DNA from: Gimesia sp.
GTDB lineage: Bacteria; Planctomycetota; Planctomycetia; Planctomycetales; Planctomycetaceae
DNA: 64,000 nt
Reading direction: 5' to 3'
Assembly (NCBI RefSeq): GCF_040219335.1
Contig: NZ_JAVJSQ010000020.1
Location: 186,001-250,000 of the forward strand
A program made the translations under genes and the position numbers. Positions 63,234 through 64,000 of this stretch are shown here, one piece after another; the first letter of the stretch is position 1; the number at the start of each line of letters is the position of its first letter. The notes below the pieces were generated by a model. It had not been told where the DNA came from and made no database searches. It saw only the letters and a list, made by a program, of their open reading frames with translations.

Positions 63234-64000
63234 ATGAGCGCAACACAACCGCCTGCTGATTTCAATCCATATCACAAGTGGCTGGGCATTCCCGAAAAGA
63301 AATGCCCGCCAACATTCTATGAACTGCTGGGAATCTCTCTGGATGAAGAGGACCGTTCCGTCATCGAATCAGCGGCGAAACGACAGCGGACTCACGTAGA
63401 AGACTACCTGGGTACGGAGTGGAACAAATTTGCCAACCAGGTGATCAGCCAGATTGATGAAGCAGAATTGACTCTGGTGAACCCGGAACTGCGGCGGGAA
63501 TATGATCGTAAGGTCAGTCTGTTTAAGAAACGCCGGAAGAATCGGCAGATCGATCCCTATGCACCTCGTCGCGCTCGCCCAGCGGGAGGAAAAAACAACC
63601 GGGTTGTCGGCGAAGGAAGCGGACTGCTCCGCGATTACGCGGGAATTGTCTCGATTCTGGCGATCGCATTTTTCGGAATGGCGGCAGCTTCTTTCTGGTT
63701 ACCCTGGGGCAAACTGCAGGCTGATCCTGAGCAAAGTGAACAAGTCAACGAACCTCCCGTGGAAAAAAAAGAGGTCGTCGTGAAAGCAGAGGAACCTCCA
63801 GAACTTCAACTGGGCGTCGGAATGGAATTTAAACGTCTGCCGGCGGGGACTTTCGTGATGGGAAAAAAAGGAAATAAGAGCCCCAACACACTTCTGCACC
63901 AGGTAACCATCAGCAAACCATTTGATATGGGGATTCATGAGGTAACTCAAAAACAATATGAAGCCATCATGGGTTCCAATCCCAGTCAGTACCCAGGTCC
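63234..64000 (+). CDS. Formylglycine-generating-enzyme-like (SUMF1) protein, C-terminus beyond window edge
   Basis: 255 codons are visible and the frame is open to the right edge. The ATG at 63234 has GAGGTC about 11 nt upstream. The N-terminus (PYHKWLGIPEKKCPPTFYELLGI, then HVEDYLG..., LVNPELRREYDRKV) is a planctomycete module with a J-domain-like look. A membrane segment (YAGIVSILAIAFFGMAAASFWL, about 140-161) and an acidic linker follow. The sulfatase-modifying-factor domain starts at FKRLPAGTFVMG and reaches MGIHEVTQKQYEAIMGSNPS. Whether it really makes formylglycine or is a paralogue with another role (the catalytic Cys region is outside the window) cannot be told. Confidence 0.8.
   Translation, partial: MSATQPPADFNPYHKWLGIPEKKCPPTFYELLGISLDEEDRSVIESAAKRQRTHVEDYLGTEWNKFANQVISQIDEAELTLVNPELRREYDRKVSLFKKRRKNRQIDPYAPRRARPAGGKNNRVVGEGSGLLRDYAGIVSILAIAFFGMAAASFWLPWGKLQADPEQSEQVNEPPVEKKEVVVKAEEPPELQLGVGMEFKRLPAGTFVMGKKGNKSPNTLLHQVTISKPFDMGIHEVTQKQYEAIMGSNPSQYPG

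Overview
The window looks like chromosomal DNA of a planctomycete, most likely Gimesia or a close relative of the Planctomycetaceae. This rests on gene content: many secreted sulfatases, a formylglycine-generating-enzyme-like protein behind a planctomycete-type N-terminal module, fused esterases, a DUF1080/sugar-dehydrogenase fusion, and M56/BlaI pairs with non-beta-lactam ectodomains. G+C is moderate. I see no rRNA, tRNA, CRISPR array, phage or insertion sequence. The genus is an inference.

Left part (1-14662, all minus strand): a type II secretion / type IV pilus-like locus. In transcription order it holds a GspE/PilB ATPase, PilT, a second GspE/PilB, GspF/PilC, two GspG-like pseudopilins, then GspH-, GspI-, GspJ- and GspK-like minor pseudopilins. 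The last gene runs off the left edge. The pseudopilins are very large and nearly all carry Asp/Asn-rich loops that look calcium-binding. No secretin, GspC/L/M or prepilin peptidase lies inside the window.

15052-21062 (minus): a run with a YdiJ-like FAD/Fe-S dehydrogenase, MoaD, MoaE, MoaA and a cysteine desulfurase, i.e. part of molybdopterin synthesis plus a plausible sulfur donor. 21321-35854 is a housekeeping and accessory mix: secreted hydrolase, MazG, ornithine-cyclodeaminase-like enzyme, double GNAT protein, split transketolase, sulfatase, LON-domain protein, endonuclease III, dCTP deaminase and 2-oxoacid:ferredoxin oxidoreductase (KorAB).

36600-50916: a methyltransferase, two sulfatases, a YihY-family membrane protein, DUF4112, GNAT, a putative 2OG-Fe(II) oxygenase, a DNA-binding-only Fur-like protein, a DUF1080-sugar dehydrogenase, the C-terminal remnant of a MocR-type regulator, and several small proteins of unknown function.

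51076-64000: the most distinctive part. Two separate BlaI repressor / BlaR1-like M56 metallopeptidase pairs lack a penicillin-binding sensor domain. One carries a beta-sandwich, carbohydrate-binding-like C-terminus and the other about 660 residues of carboxypeptidase-regulatory-like repeats. Each blaI promoter carries two inverted repeats of the same 5-4-5 geometry but with different half-sites (GCTAA/TTAGC and ACGAC/GTCGT). In the second system the -10 box ends 6 nt before the ATG, which predicts a leaderless mRNA. Between the pairs lie an NAD(P)-binding protein, an SGNH/alpha-beta-hydrolase fusion, another hydrolase and small proteins. The window ends in a sulfatase-modifying-factor-like gene divergent from the second blaI.
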